Assembly: GCF_028682635.1 (NCBI RefSeq)
Contig: NZ_JANHLK010000004.1
Span: 186,001-250,000 of the forward strand
DNA from: Pseudomonas putida
GTDB lineage: Bacteria > Pseudomonadota > Gammaproteobacteria > Pseudomonadales > Pseudomonadaceae
Direction: 5' to 3'
DNA: 64,000 bases
A program made the position numbers and the translations under genes. Below the pieces are notes generated by a model that was not told the DNA's origin, did not search any database, and saw only the letters and a list, made by a program, of their open reading frames with translations. Of this stretch, positions 29,427-39,124 are shown piece by piece; the stretch's first letter is position 1, and every line of letters begins with the position of its first letter.

Positions 29427-30437
29427 ATGTTTAGTTTTATTGCCCGCCGACTGGGGTTACTGATCCCCACGTTCTTCGGCATCACCTTGCTGACATTCGC
29501 GTTGATTCGCATGATCCCTGGCGACCCCGTGGAAGTCATGATGGGCGAACGCAGAGTCGACCCGGAAATGCACGCTCAGGCAATGGAACGCCTAGGTCTG
29601 AACAAACCCCTGTATGCCCAGTACCTGGATTACATCGGCAAACTGGCCCACGGCGATCTCGGGGAATCCCTGCGTACCCGTGAAAGCGTCTGGAACGAGT
29701 TCACCTCCCTCTTCCCTGCGACCCTGGAACTGTCCATGGCCGCCCTGCTGTTCGCCGGCATCCTGGGCCTGCTGGCCGGGGTGATCGCGGCCCTCAAGCG
29801 AGGGTCCCTGTTCGACCATGGGGTGATGGGCATCTCCCTGGCGGGATACTCGATGCCGATCTTCTGGTGGGGCCTGATCCTGATCATGTTCTTCTCGGTG
29901 TCCCTGGGCTGGACCCCGGTGTCCGGGCGGATCGACCTGCTCTATGACATCGAGCCGCGCACCGGCTTCATGCTGATCGATACGCTGCTGGCCGATGACG
30001 TCGGCGCGTTCTTCGATGCCCTGCATCACCTGATCCTGCCGGCCATCGTGCTGGGCACCATCCCGCTGGCGGTAATTGCGCGGATGACCCGTTCGTCGAT
30101 GCTCGAAGTGCTGCGTGAAGACTACATCCGTACCGCCCGCGCCAAAGGCCTGTCGCCGTCGCGCGTGGTGTTCGTGCACGGCCTGCGCAACGCGCTGATT
30201 CCGGTGCTGACCGTGGTCGGCCTGCAAGTCGGCACCCTGCTGGCCGGTGCGGTCCTGACCGAGACCATCTTCTCCTGGCCGGGCATCGGCAAATGGCTGA
30301 TCGAAGCCATTGGTGCCCGTGACTACCCCGTCGTACAAAACGGCATCCTGTTAATCGCCTGCCTGGTGATTCTGGTCAACTTCGTAGTGGACATCCTCTA
30401 CGGCTTTGCCAACCCACGCATCCGTCATCAGCGCTGA
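29427..30437 (+). CDS. dppB: Dipeptide ABC transporter permease DppB
   Basis: A 336-residue inner-membrane permease of the DppB type. The N-terminal MFSFIARRLGLLIPTFFGIT is the standard first helix; the BPD_transp_1 domain ends with the EAA loop EDYIRTARAKGLSPSRVVFVHGLRNALIP, the contact for the ATPase. It pairs with DppC eleven bases downstream. The first of four genes that form the membrane and ATPase part of the transporter. Confidence 0.96.
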   Translation: MFSFIARRLGLLIPTFFGITLLTFALIRMIPGDPVEVMMGERRVDPEMHAQAMERLGLNKPLYAQYLDYIGKLAHGDLGESLRTRESVWNEFTSLFPATLELSMAALLFAGILGLLAGVIAALKRGSLFDHGVMGISLAGYSMPIFWWGLILIMFFSVSLGWTPVSGRIDLLYDIEPRTGFMLIDTLLADDVGAFFDALHHLILPAIVLGTIPLAVIARMTRSSMLEVLREDYIRTARAKGLSPSRVVFVHGLRNALIPVLTVVGLQVGTLLAGAVLTETIFSWPGIGKWLIEAIGARDYPVVQNGILLIACLVILVNFVVDILYGFANPRIRHQR

Positions 30438-30447
30438 GGTCAATACC

Positions 30448-31374
30448 ATGAGCACTCCAACATCCTCAGTAGCCACCACCACGTCCGCCGTGGATCAAAG
30501 CCTGCTGTATCCGTCGCCGTATAAAGAATTCTGGCAAGCGTTCTCCAGGAACAAAGGTGCCGTTGCCGGCCTGATGTTCATGCTGCTGGTGATTTTCTGC
30601 GCCATCTTCGCCCCGTGGGTTGCCCCCCATGACCCGAGCGAGCAGTACCGCGACTTCCTGCTCACCCCGCCAGCCTGGCTGGAAGGCGGGCAGATCCAGT
30701 TCCTGCTGGGGACCGATGAACTGGGTCGCGACCTGCTGTCGCGCCTGATCCAGGGTTCGCGCCTGTCGCTGCTGATCGGCTTGTCGTCGGTGGTGATGTC
30801 GCTGATACCGGGGATCCTGCTGGGCCTGTTCGCCGGCTTCTTCCCGAAAGCGGTCGGCCCGACCATCATGCGCCTGATGGACATCATGCTGGCCCTGCCG
30901 TCCCTGCTGCTGGCCGTGGCGATCGTCGCCATCCTCGGCCCTGGCCTGATCAACACCGTGATCGCCATCGCCGTGGTGTCCCTGCCGTCCTACGTGCGCC
31001 TGACCCGCGCCGCGGTGATGGGTGAACTGAACCGCGACTACGTGACCGCCGCGCGCCTGGCCGGTGCCGGCCTGCCACGCCTGATGTTCGTCACCGTGCT
31101 GCCCAACTGCATGGCGCCGCTGATCGTCCAGGCCACCCTGAGCTTCTCCTCGGCGATTCTCGATGCCGCCGCACTGGGCTTCCTCGGCCTTGGCGTTCAG
31201 CCGCCAACCCCTGAGTGGGGCACCATGCTGGCCTCGGCCCGTGACTACATCGAACGCGCCTGGTGGGTCGTGAGCCTGCCTGGTTTGACCATTTTGCTCA
31301 GCGTGCTGGCAATCAACTTGATGGGTGACGGCCTGCGCGACGCGCTGGACCCGAAACTCAAGAACGCCGCCTGA
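30448..31374 (+). CDS. dppC: Dipeptide ABC transporter permease DppC
   Basis: A 308-residue permease. It has the DppC N-terminal extension ([21 protein letters not shown]), the loop [22 protein letters not shown] and the EAA motif [45 protein letters not shown] is the usual end of DppC/OppC. ATG at 30448 follows TGAGGT; the longer frame that starts inside dppB is not used. Confidence 0.96.
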   Translation: MSTPTSSVATTTSAVDQSLLYPSPYKEFWQAFSRNKGAVAGLMFMLLVIFCAIFAPWVAPHDPSEQYRDFLLTPPAWLEGGQIQFLLGTDELGRDLLSRLIQGSRLSLLIGLSSVVMSLIPGILLGLFAGFFPKAVGPTIMRLMDIMLALPSLLLAVAIVAILGPGLINTVIAIAVVSLPSYVRLTRAAVMGELNRDYVTAARLAGAGLPRLMFVTVLPNCMAPLIVQATLSFSSAILDAAALGFLGLGVQPPTPEWGTMLASARDYIERAWWVVSLPGLTILLSVLAINLMGDGLRDALDPKLKNAA

Positions 31375-31384
31375 GGAGATTCCA

Positions 31385-32353
31385 ATGTCACTGTTAGAAA
31401 TCAAGAATCTCAACGTTCGCTTCGGCGACAAGAACGCCACGCCCGTGGTCGATGGCCTCGACCTGAAAGTGGACAAGGGCGAAGTGCTGGCCATCGTTGG
31501 CGAGTCGGGTTCGGGTAAATCCGTGACCATGATGGCGCTGATGGGCCTGATCGAACATCCCGGCATCGTCACCGCCGACTCGCTCAGCTTCGACGGCAAG
31601 GACATGCTCAAGCTCAGCAACCGTCAGCGTCGGCAGATCGTCGGCAAGGACCTGTCGATGGTCTTCCAGGACCCGATGACCGCGCTGAACCCGAGCTACA
31701 CCGTCGGTTTCCAGATCGAAGAAGTGCTGCGCCTGCACTTGAAAATGTCCGGCAAGGCCGCGCGCAAGCGCGCCATCGAGTTGCTGGAAAAAGTGGAAAT
31801 CCCGGGCGCGGCCAGCCGCATGGACGCCTACCCGCACCAACTGTCCGGTGGCATGAGCCAGCGCGTCGCGATCGCCATGGCGATTGCCGGCGAGCCGAAA
31901 CTGCTGATCGCCGACGAACCGACCACAGCGCTGGACGTAACGATCCAGGCGCAGATCATGGATCTGCTGCTGGCGTTGCAGAAAGAGCAGAACATGGGCC
32001 TGGTGCTGATCACCCACGACCTCGCGGTCGTGGCCGAAACCGCCCAGCGCGTGTGCGTGATGTACGCCGGCCAAGCCGTCGAAGTCGGCCAGGTGCCGCA
32101 ACTGTTCGACATTCCGGCGCACCCGTACAGCGAAGCGCTGCTCAAGGCGATTCCGGAACACAGCCTGGGCGCCTCGCGCCTGTCGACCCTGCCGGGCATC
32201 GTTCCCGGTCGCTACGACCGTCCGCAGGGCTGCCTGCTGTCGCCGCGCTGCCCGTACGTGCAGGACAACTGCCGTGTGCAGCGTCCGGCCCTTGACCCGA
32301 AAAGCAACAGCCTCGCCCGCTGCTTCTACCCGCTGAACCAGGAGGTGGCGTAA
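31385..32353 (+). CDS. dppD: Dipeptide ABC transporter ATPase DppD
   Basis: A 322-residue ATPase: Walker A GESGSGKS, signature LSGGMSQR, Walker [13 protein letters not shown], and the C-terminal oligopeptide-ATPase extension with the Cys cluster ([21 protein letters not shown]) that often binds an Fe-S cluster. It works as a heterodimer with DppF on the DppBC permease. ATG preceded by GAGGAGAT; its stop shares a base with the dppF start (TAATG). Confidence 0.96.
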   Translation: MSLLEIKNLNVRFGDKNATPVVDGLDLKVDKGEVLAIVGESGSGKSVTMMALMGLIEHPGIVTADSLSFDGKDMLKLSNRQRRQIVGKDLSMVFQDPMTALNPSYTVGFQIEEVLRLHLKMSGKAARKRAIELLEKVEIPGAASRMDAYPHQLSGGMSQRVAIAMAIAGEPKLLIADEPTTALDVTIQAQIMDLLLALQKEQNMGLVLITHDLAVVAETAQRVCVMYAGQAVEVGQVPQLFDIPAHPYSEALLKAIPEHSLGASRLSTLPGIVPGRYDRPQGCLLSPRCPYVQDNCRVQRPALDPKSNSLARCFYPLNQEVA

Positions 32354-33333
32354 TGGCCGTCGTACTTACCGCCCGCGACCTGACCCGTCACTACGAAGTG
32401 TCCCGTGGCCTGTTCAAGGGTCACGCTACCGTGCGCGCCCTCAACGGGGTGTCGTTCGAACTGGAAGCCGGCAAGACCCTCGCCGTGGTGGGTGAGTCGG
32501 GCTGTGGCAAGTCCACCCTGGCCCGTGCCCTGACCCTGATCGAGGAGCCGTCCTCCGGCTCCCTGAAAATCGCCGGCCAGGAAGTCGCCGGCGCCGACAA
32601 GGCCCAGCGCAAGCAACTGCGTAAAGACGTGCAGATGGTGTTCCAGAGCCCATACGCCTCGTTGAACCCACGGCAGAAAATCGGTGATCAGCTGGCAGAA
32701 CCCTTGCTGATCAGCACCAACCTGTCGGCCACCGAACGTCGCGAAAAAGTCCAGGCGATGATGAAGCAGGTGGGCTTGCGTCCCGAGCACTACCAGCGCT
32801 ATCCGCACATGTTCTCCGGCGGTCAGCGTCAGCGGATCGCCCTGGCCCGCGCCATGATGCTGCAACCGAAAGTGCTGGTGGCGGACGAACCGACCTCGGC
32901 GCTGGACGTGTCGATCCAGGCGCAGGTGCTCAACCTGTTCATGGACCTGCAGCAAGAGTTCAACACCGCCTACGTGTTCATCTCCCACAACCTGGCGGTG
33001 GTGCGTCACGTCGCCGACCACGTGATGGTGATGTACCTCGGCCGCCCGGTGGAAATGGGTCCCAAGGAAGACATCTACACCCGTCCCCTGCACCCGTACA
33101 CCCAGGCGCTGTTGTCGGCCACGCCGACCATCCACCCGGACCCGGACAAACCGAAAATCAAGATCGTCGGCGAGTTGCCCAACCCGCTGAACCCGCCCGC
33201 CGGCTGCGCTTTCCACAAGCGCTGCCCTTACGCCACCGAGCGTTGCAGCACTGAAGAGCCGGCCTTGCGCCTGCTCGACAGTCGCCAGGTGGCTTGCCAT
33301 TACGCCGAGCAATTCCTCGACGGCGCGGCGTAA
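32353..33333 (+). CDS. dppF: Dipeptide ABC transporter ATPase DppF
   Basis: A 326-residue partner ATPase of DppD: Walker A GESGCGKST, signature FSGGQRQR, Walker B VLVADEPTSALD and the C-terminal Cys motif (CAFHKRCPYATERCSTEEPALR). One-base overlap with dppD. Last gene of the dpp cluster, followed by two hairpins, the second a full terminator. Confidence 0.96.
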   Translation: MAVVLTARDLTRHYEVSRGLFKGHATVRALNGVSFELEAGKTLAVVGESGCGKSTLARALTLIEEPSSGSLKIAGQEVAGADKAQRKQLRKDVQMVFQSPYASLNPRQKIGDQLAEPLLISTNLSATERREKVQAMMKQVGLRPEHYQRYPHMFSGGQRQRIALARAMMLQPKVLVADEPTSALDVSIQAQVLNLFMDLQQEFNTAYVFISHNLAVVRHVADHVMVMYLGRPVEMGPKEDIYTRPLHPYTQALLSATPTIHPDPDKPKIKIVGELPNPLNPPAGCAFHKRCPYATERCSTEEPALRLLDSRQVACHYAEQFLDGAA

Positions 33334-33338
33334 ATAAC

Positions 33339-33420
33339 GCCTCGGTCACTGAGGCGCTTTAATCAGGCAAACCCCTTCTCTTTCGATTGCCATCAATCGA
33401 GGGAGGAGGGGTTTTTCTTT
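33339..33420 (+). terminator. Double hairpin terminator after dppF
   Basis: A first stem (CGCCTCgg...GAGGCG near 33340-33358) is followed by a long stem-loop from AAACCCCTTCTC to GAGGAGGGGTTT with an inner CGATTG/CAATCG stem, then a T-rich tail (TTTTTCTTTTGTTT). Confidence 0.88.
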
Positions 33421-33553
33421 TGTTTGCACAAGTGCACTGTCTTTTCTGACAGTTACGCACGCCCAGCCGTTTTGTTTGAATCCCGTCGGAGAGTCACGCG
33501 ACACAAGGCGTAGACCCGGAAACATTCAAACGACAGGGACAGGTGCAAGCATC

Positions 33554-34741
33554 ATGGAAATTCAAACAACAATCGAAAACGCTGGTCAGCTAGACCCGGG
33601 ATTTGGTGATTTTGGCCAGATCCGCCCCGACTTTCTGGCCGGCTCGGTCAGGGCCGTTGTGTTATCGGCTGAAGGTGCCCTGACCTACGCTACCCAGCAG
33701 GGAAAGGGTTTCACTCTGTACCGCACCGATTTTGACGGTATCAAGGACACGAACTTTGGTCATGACGGCAACACCGGTGAGTGGCAGTTTGTCCGCGGCA
33801 AACAGGCAACGCCGGTGCGCTTGCTACTGCAGGACGATTGCAAGATCCTGGTGATCGGCGAGACCCGGGAACCCGACGGTATCCGCCGGGCAGCACTGAG
33901 ACGCTTTAATGCCAACGGCAGCCCTGACCTGGTCTTTGGCAGTGTCGTTGTTCCTGTGGCACAGCATGATTATTCCCAAGTGGAGTTGATCGACGGTTGT
34001 CTGCAGGCTGATGGAAAAGTGCTTGTGTCGTTCACCTATTACATCAGTGAATCCCAAGGGTCACTGCTGGTGCGCCTGCACGGTAATGGTGAACTCGATA
34101 CCGGTTTCGGCACGAGGGGTTTTATCGAGATCGAAAACGGGGATGACTTCATCCGTGTTAACAGCGTTGTGATTCAAGGCGGAAAAATAGTTGTTGGCGG
34201 GACCACCCTATCCGGTCAGCTCTTTCTTGCACGTTATGATCTGCAAGGGAAGATCGATAGCCAATTTGGTGTCGATGGCTTTGCTTTCTTCGCAATAACG
34301 GATGGCTCACTCAGAATGCGTCAACTCATCGCACAGGCTGATGGCAAGCTGGTGTGTGCTGGCGGTCTGCTGGATACCATCGGCATGGTGATGAGATTTA
34401 CCGCAGACGGTCTCCCCGACAAGGAGTGGAATGGCGGGCGTCCGGTATTGACCGACACCGGTCCTGAAACATTCTGGAGATCCTTGGCCCAGCAGCCGGA
34501 TGGCAAGATTGTCGTGGTCGGTCACAATCGGGCACTGCATATCATCGCTGGCAGGTTGTTGCCCAATGGAGAGCATGACACCCGCTTCGGCCGGTCCGGG
34601 TCCGGGTGGGTTTCCTTTGGTCCTTCAGGAGGGTTGGCGTGGGATGTGAAGGTCCAGAGCGCTGCTCGAATTATCGTTGGCGCCGAGGCGTTCATCGACT
34701 TCGGTCATCACGGGCCAGTGGTCTACGGGCTTCAAGCCTGA
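33554..34741 (+). CDS. Delta-60 repeat (beta-propeller-like) protein
   Basis: A 395-residue protein made almost wholly of delta-60 repeats. About seven units end in motifs such as LDPGFGDFG, DTNFGHDGN, LDTGFGTRGF, IDSQFGVDGF and HDTRFGRSG, each followed by a strand pattern VVxxxGKIVVxG. Such repeats fold as a propeller. No signal peptide is seen, unlike many members; the protein starts MEIQTTIENAG. The ATG at 33554 has only a distant AGG upstream and the frame is open 26 codons further, so the start is not certain. Flanked by the dpp terminator and a REP pair, it is a lone gene. Function unknown. Confidence 0.85.
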   Translation: MEIQTTIENAGQLDPGFGDFGQIRPDFLAGSVRAVVLSAEGALTYATQQGKGFTLYRTDFDGIKDTNFGHDGNTGEWQFVRGKQATPVRLLLQDDCKILVIGETREPDGIRRAALRRFNANGSPDLVFGSVVVPVAQHDYSQVELIDGCLQADGKVLVSFTYYISESQGSLLVRLHGNGELDTGFGTRGFIEIENGDDFIRVNSVVIQGGKIVVGGTTLSGQLFLARYDLQGKIDSQFGVDGFAFFAITDGSLRMRQLIAQADGKLVCAGGLLDTIGMVMRFTADGLPDKEWNGGRPVLTDTGPETFWRSLAQQPDGKIVVVGHNRALHIIAGRLLPNGEHDTRFGRSGSGWVSFGPSGGLAWDVKVQSAARIIVGAEAFIDFGHHGPVVYGLQA

Positions 34742-34751
34742 GCCCAGAACT

Positions 34752-34856
34752 CCTGTAGGAGCGAGGTTGCTCGCGATGCACTCAAACACGCCGCATTCTT
34801 CCTGAAAGCACGTGTCATCGTTGACGTCCATCGCGAGCAAGCTCGCTCCTACAGGG
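34752..34856. repeat. REP pair, GTAGGAGCGAGCTTGCTCGCGA type
   Basis: Left arm CCTGTAGGAGCGAGGTTGCT and right arm AGCAAGCTCGCTCCTACAGG, separated by about 50 bases. Lies between two convergent genes. Confidence 0.9.
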
Positions 34857-34875
34857 GGGTTGTTTTGTCTGCCAT

Positions 34876-35133
34876 TTACGTCTGGCTATCGCCTTCGTCC
34901 GAATCGTCGGAGTCCGGTTCATCGGTGGTCGAGTCATCATCGTTGTCGGCACCACCCTGCCCCTTGTCGCCCGGTTCCGATTCGGACTTGGCGATCATCA
35001 GCTCACCGTGGGTCCCCTGCCCGCTCGCCGCCTGGGTTTCATGATCCTCGCACTCGGCCCAGACCGCCGAACTGCCGAGGGCCAACATCACCAACACCTT
35101 CAACAGCAACACAACGCGTAGCAACCTGTTCAT
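34876..35133 (-). CDS. Small secreted protein with an acidic tail
   Basis: An 85-residue protein of unknown family. The first 25 residues (MNRLLRVVLLLKVLVMLALG, then SSAVWA) are a signal peptide. The mature part is very hydrophilic and ends in an Asp/Glu/Ser-rich tail (DNDDDSTTDEPDSDDSDEGD), which suggests cation binding or a disordered role. ATG at 35133 chosen because AAGGA lies about eleven bases upstream; an ATG at 35145 has no room for a ribosome site. The codons look native. Confidence 0.65.
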   Translation of the reverse strand: MNRLLRVVLLLKVLVMLALGSSAVWAECEDHETQAASGQGTHGELMIAKSESEPGDKGQGGADNDDDSTTDEPDSDDSDEGDSQT

Positions 35134-35299
35134 AGCCGAGTCCATCCTTTCGTAGAGTGCCTGTCTGGCGCTGATTAAATCTAGTCGCGATCAGCCCGGT
35201 TCTCCAGATAGGACGCTAACGGATGGGCGGAAATGCCATGAATGTAGAGACTGGTTTTGAATAAGGGTTATACCCAAACTCAATAACAACACTGTCCAG

Positions 35300-35390
35300 T
35301 GTGGGAGCGGGCTTGCTCGCGAAGAGTCCATCACACCCAATATCAATGTTGACTGACACTCCGCTTTCGCGAGCAAGCCCGCTCCCACAT
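35300..35390. repeat. REP pair, GTGGGAGCGGGCTTGCTCGCGAA type
   Basis: Inverted arms TGTGGGAGCGGGCTTGCTCG and CGAGCAAGCCCGCTCCCACA around a centre of about 45 bases. Same family as the copy at 5838. Confidence 0.9.
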
Positions 35391-35406
35391 TGAACCGTGT
35401 GGTAAC

Positions 35407-35437
35407 AAAAAACCCCGCAGCTTTCGCAACGGGGTTT
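35407..35437 (-). terminator. Rho-independent terminator of prfC
   Basis: On the minus strand CCCCGTT-GCGAAAGCT-GCGGGG is followed by TTTTTTG, about 20 bases after the prfC stop. The stem is short but GC-rich. Confidence 0.85.
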
Positions 35438-35457
35438 TGGGTATTTCAACTTAACGC

Positions 35458-37041
35458 TTAGTGATGCTCGCGCGTCGCGCGGAATTTCACGTCCGGCCAG
35501 CGCTCTTCCATCAGGGCCAGGTTGACCCGGGTAGGCGCGAGGTAGGTCAGGTGACCGCCGCCGTCCAGTGCCAGGTTTTCCACGGCCTTGTTGGAGAATT
35601 CCTCAAGCTTCTTCTTGTCGCTGCATTCGATCCAGCGCGCGGAATAAACGGTGATTGGCTCGTAGGAGCACTCGACCTTGTATTCCTCCTTCAGGCGGCT
35701 GGCGACTACGTCGAACTGAAGCACACCGACGGCGCCGAGGATGATGTCGTTGCTGCGTTCCGGGAAGAACACCTGGGTCGCGCCTTCTTCGGCCAGCTGT
35801 TGCAGGCCCTGGCGCAGTTGCTTGGATTTCAGCGGGTCCTTCAGGCGTACGCGGCGGAACAGTTCCGGCGCGAAGTGCGGGATGCCGGTGAAGCCCAGGA
35901 CTTCGCCTTCGCTGAAGGTGTCGCCGATCTGGATGGTGCCGTGGTTGTGCAGGCCGATGATGTCCCCGGCAAACGCTTCTTCCAGTTGCTCACGCTCGGA
36001 GGAGAAGAAGGTCAGCGCATCGCCGATGCGCACGTCCTTGCCGGTGCGCACGTGGCGCATCTTCATGCCTTTTTCGTACTTGCCGGAGCAGATGCGCATG
36101 AAGGCGATACGGTCGCGGTGTTTCGGGTCCATGTTCGCCTGGATCTTGAAGATGAAGCCCGAGAACTTCTCTTCCACCGGCTCCACGGTGCGCTCGTTGG
36201 CCACCCGGGCCAGTGGGCGCGGAGCCCAATCAACGACAGCGTCGAGGACGTGGTCGACACCGAAGTTGCCCAGTGCGGTACCGAAGAACACCGGGGTCAG
36301 CTGGCCATCGAGGAATTCCTGCTGGTTGAACTCGTGGCAGGCACCCTGCACCAGCTCCAGCTGCTCGATGAAACGCTCGTACTCGTCACCCAGGTGGGCG
36401 CGGGCTTCATCGGAATCGAGCTTCTCGATGATCTTGGTTTCGGTACGTTCGTGGCCGTGACCGGCGGTGTAGACGATGATGTAGTCGTCGGCGAGGTGAT
36501 ACACGCCTTTAAAATCACGGTAGCAGCCGATCGGCCAGGTGATCGGCGCGGCCTTGATCTTGAGGACCGCTTCGATTTCGTCGAGCAGTTCGATCGGGTC
36601 GCGGATGTCACGGTCGAGTTTGTTGATGAAGCTGACGATCGGCGTGTCACGCAGACGGCAGACGTCCATCAGGGCGATGGTCCGTGGCTCAACGCCCTTA
36701 CCGCCGTCGAGGACCATCAAGGCCGAGTCCACTGCCGTCAGGGTGCGGTAGGTGTCTTCGGAAAAGTCTTCGTGGCCCGGGGTGTCGAGCAGGTTGATCA
36801 TGTGCTCGCGATACGGGAACTGCATGACCGACGTGGTAATGGAAATACCCCGTTGTTTTTCCATTTCCATCCAGTCGGAGGTGGCATGGCGGTCGGATTT
36901 ACGAGATTTCACCGTACCGGCTACCGCAATCGCCTTGCCCATCAGCAAGAGCTTCTCGGTGATGGTGGTCTTACCGGCATCGGGGTGGGAAATAATGGCG
37001 AAAGTGCGGCGTTTCGCGACTTCGGCGGCCTGTTTGGTCAT
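35458..37041 (-). CDS. prfC: Peptide chain release factor 3
   Basis: RF3, a 527-residue translational GTPase that recycles RF1/RF2 after termination. G1 is SHPDAGKTT (residues 18-26), G3 DTPGHEDF, G4 NKLD. The [24 protein letters not shown] switch I region is typical of RF3 and not of EF-G. Length fits. A lone gene with its own terminator. Confidence 0.97.
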   Translation of the reverse strand: MTKQAAEVAKRRTFAIISHPDAGKTTITEKLLLMGKAIAVAGTVKSRKSDRHATSDWMEMEKQRGISITTSVMQFPYREHMINLLDTPGHEDFSEDTYRTLTAVDSALMVLDGGKGVEPRTIALMDVCRLRDTPIVSFINKLDRDIRDPIELLDEIEAVLKIKAAPITWPIGCYRDFKGVYHLADDYIIVYTAGHGHERTETKIIEKLDSDEARAHLGDEYERFIEQLELVQGACHEFNQQEFLDGQLTPVFFGTALGNFGVDHVLDAVVDWAPRPLARVANERTVEPVEEKFSGFIFKIQANMDPKHRDRIAFMRICSGKYEKGMKMRHVRTGKDVRIGDALTFFSSEREQLEEAFAGDIIGLHNHGTIQIGDTFSEGEVLGFTGIPHFAPELFRRVRLKDPLKSKQLRQGLQQLAEEGATQVFFPERSNDIILGAVGVLQFDVVASRLKEEYKVECSYEPITVYSARWIECSDKKKLEEFSNKAVENLALDGGGHLTYLAPTRVNLALMEERWPDVKFRATREHH

Positions 37042-37481
37042 GGGAAATCGCCTGGCAGGTGATTCAAAAAAGGGCGCAGATTATAGCCCAAGTTGAGTCA
37101 ATAACCGAACCGTTGAGCACATCAGGGGTGGCCAAATGCTGCCGTAGATGGGAACCTTTTAAAGCACGGAGACGTCCACTCCCCCGTAACGACCACTCGT
37201 CGGGGGCCTGAAACACCCGCATTTCAGCCTGACGAGGCTGTGCTCATGGCTCGATAGCCGTGCGCTAGCCCTCTGTAGGAGCGAGCTTGCTCGCGATGGA
37301 CGTCAACGATAACGCTGGGCACCTGTATGTACGCGTTGTCTGGACTTTTTTCGCGAGCAAGCTCGCTCCAACAGTGGAAAGCGCTTGGCATGAGCTGCAT
37401 CTCGCGATCACTTTTTCGGCAGCCAGGAATGGCGTTGCCACACGGGGAAGTGTTCGCCGACTGAAAAAAAGGAGTCCGCCT
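37042..37481. other. Non-coding stretch between prfC and the osmoprotectant operon
   Basis: About 440 bases. It contains a small CCCCCG/CGGGGG stem around 37181-37207 and the REP pair at 37273. Promoters for prfC and for the divergent ABC operon must lie here, but I could not place them. Confidence 0.5.
37273..37374. repeat. REP pair, GTAGGAGCGAGCTTGCTCGCGA type
   Basis: Left arm CTGTAGGAGCGAGCTTGCTC, right arm GAGCAAGCTCGCTCCAACAG (one changed base), centre of about 50 bases. Confidence 0.9.
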
Positions 37482-38198
37482 GTGGCTATTCGCTATGGCA
37501 AAGGGCTGATAGGAGGCGCGCTGGTAATCGCCCTTCTGGCCCTGCTGATCCACTGGATCGGCATCAACACGATCGAACACTACCGCGACGATTTGTTGTT
37601 TTACCTGCAAGCTCATCTGATTCTCGTCCTCGCTTCCATGCTGGCCGCCCTCGTTGTGGGCATCCCCGCCGGCATCTTCCTCAGCCGCCCGAGCATGGTG
37701 GGCCGCGCCGAGCGCTTCATGCAGATCTTCAACATCGGCAACACCGTGCCGCCTCTCGCCGTACTGGCCATCGCCCTGGGCATCCTCGGCATCGGTAGCG
37801 GCCCCGCGATCTTCGCCCTGTTCCTCGCTTCACTGTTGCCCATCGTGCGCAACACCTACGAAGGCCTGAAAAACGTCCAGGGTTCGCTCAAGGAAGCCGC
37901 CGTCGGCATCGGCATGACCCCGTCTCAAGTGCTGTGGCGGGTCGAACTGCCGAATGCCGTGCCGATCATCATCGGTGGCGTGCGCGTGGCCCTGGCGATC
38001 AACGTGGGTACCGCGCCACTGGCGTTCCTGATCGGCGCGAACAGCCTGGGCAGCCTGATCTTCCCCGGCATCGCCCTGAACAACCAGCCGCAACTGCTGC
38101 TGGGCGCGGCCTGCACCGCCCTGCTGGCGTTGCTGCTCGATGGCCTGGTGACAATCGCCAGCCGTCTCTGGCTCGAACGCGGTTTGCGCCCGTCTTAA
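37482..38198 (+). CDS. Osmoprotectant ABC transporter permease (OpuCB/OpuCD type)
   Basis: A 238-residue permease for glycine betaine/choline/carnitine-type solutes. It has about six membrane segments and the EAA loop EAAVGIGMTPSQVLWRVELPNAVP. GTG start at 37482 chosen because GGAG sits seven bases upstream. First gene of a permease-SBP-permease-ATPase set. It resembles the third gene but is longer at the N-terminus. Confidence 0.92.
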   Translation: MAIRYGKGLIGGALVIALLALLIHWIGINTIEHYRDDLLFYLQAHLILVLASMLAALVVGIPAGIFLSRPSMVGRAERFMQIFNIGNTVPPLAVLAIALGILGIGSGPAIFALFLASLLPIVRNTYEGLKNVQGSLKEAAVGIGMTPSQVLWRVELPNAVPIIIGGVRVALAINVGTAPLAFLIGANSLGSLIFPGIALNNQPQLLLGAACTALLALLLDGLVTIASRLWLERGLRPS

Positions 38199-38218
38199 GC
38201 CTCGGCAAAGGAATCATC

Positions 38219-39112
38219 ATGAAGACTTCAAGCTTTTTACTGGGCTGCGTCCTGCTGTTCGCAGGATTTGCCCAAGCCGCGGAAAAACCGTTGATCCGCA
38301 TCGGCGCCCGGGTGTTCACCGAACAGACGCTGCTGGCCGAGATCACCTCCCAGTACCTGCGCACCAAGGGTTATGACGTGCAGGTGACCGGCGGCCTGGG
38401 CAGCAATCTGGCCCGCAGCGCCCACGAAAGCGGACAGCTGGACATGCTCTGGGAATACACCGGCGTGTCGCTGGTGGCCTACAACCATGTGACGGAAAAA
38501 CTCGACAGCGAACAGTCCTACGCCCGGGTGAAAGAACTCGACGGGAAAAAAGGCCTGGTCTGGCTGACACCGTCGAAATTCAGCAACACCTATGCCCTCG
38601 CCCTGCCGAAAAACGTCGCGGATAAATACCCGCAGATCCACAGCATCAGCGATCTGAACAAGGTGCTGCGCGATGAAGCCAGGACCAACAATCTGGTGGC
38701 GCTGGACACCGAGTTCGCCAACCGTTCCGACGGTCTGGACGGCATGGTCAAGCTGTACGACATGAGCCTGACCCGTAAGAACATCCGCCAGATGGACGCC
38801 GGCCTGGTCTACACCGCCCTGCGCAACGGTCAAGTATTCGCCGGTCTGGTCTACACCACCGACGGTCGCTTGAACGCCTTCAAGCTCAAGCTGCTGGAAG
38901 ACGACAAGCACTACTTCCCCGACTACACCGCCGCGCCCGTGGTGCGCCAGGCCTACCTCGATGCGCATCCGCAATTGGCCGAACAGCTCAAGCCGCTGGC
39001 TGAACTGTTCGACGACAACACCATGCGCGAGCTCAATGCACGGGTCGACGTGGATCACCAAAGTCCTTCGTCCGTTGCCGCAGATTTCCTGCGCCAGCAT
39101 CCAATCAAATAA
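38219..39112 (+). CDS. Osmoprotectant ABC transporter substrate-binding protein (OpuCC-like)
   Basis: A 297-residue periplasmic SBP of the OpuAC family, signal peptide ending FAGFAQAAE. The motif LIRIGARVFTEQTLLAEIT and LDMLWEYTGVSLVAYN are diagnostic for the OsmF/OpuBC group. In OpuAC-type proteins an aromatic cage binds the quaternary ammonium; candidate residues are the Tyr and Trp in WEYTG. The solute (choline, betaine, carnitine) cannot be told. Follows the first permease by 20 bases. Confidence 0.92.
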   Translation: MKTSSFLLGCVLLFAGFAQAAEKPLIRIGARVFTEQTLLAEITSQYLRTKGYDVQVTGGLGSNLARSAHESGQLDMLWEYTGVSLVAYNHVTEKLDSEQSYARVKELDGKKGLVWLTPSKFSNTYALALPKNVADKYPQIHSISDLNKVLRDEARTNNLVALDTEFANRSDGLDGMVKLYDMSLTRKNIRQMDAGLVYTALRNGQVFAGLVYTTDGRLNAFKLKLLEDDKHYFPDYTAAPVVRQAYLDAHPQLAEQLKPLAELFDDNTMRELNARVDVDHQSPSSVAADFLRQHPIK

Positions 39113-39124
39113 GGAGGAAAAGCC

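Larger units (their letters stand above)
35134..35457. other. Non-coding stretch before prfC
   Basis: About 320 bases with no gene. It holds the REP pair at 35300 and the prfC terminator at 35407. The part near 35160-35290 is mildly AT-rich and carries the upstream region of the small acidic protein. Confidence 0.6.

Noticed and set aside
35461..37062. Plus-strand frame (533 codons) opposite prfC
   Set aside because: prfC is fully conserved on the other strand; the antisense product shows no family pattern.
37181..37207. CCCCCG/CGGGGG stem as a riboswitch upstream of the osmoprotectant operon
   Set aside because: Only a single short stem; no further conserved riboswitch structure could be recognised.
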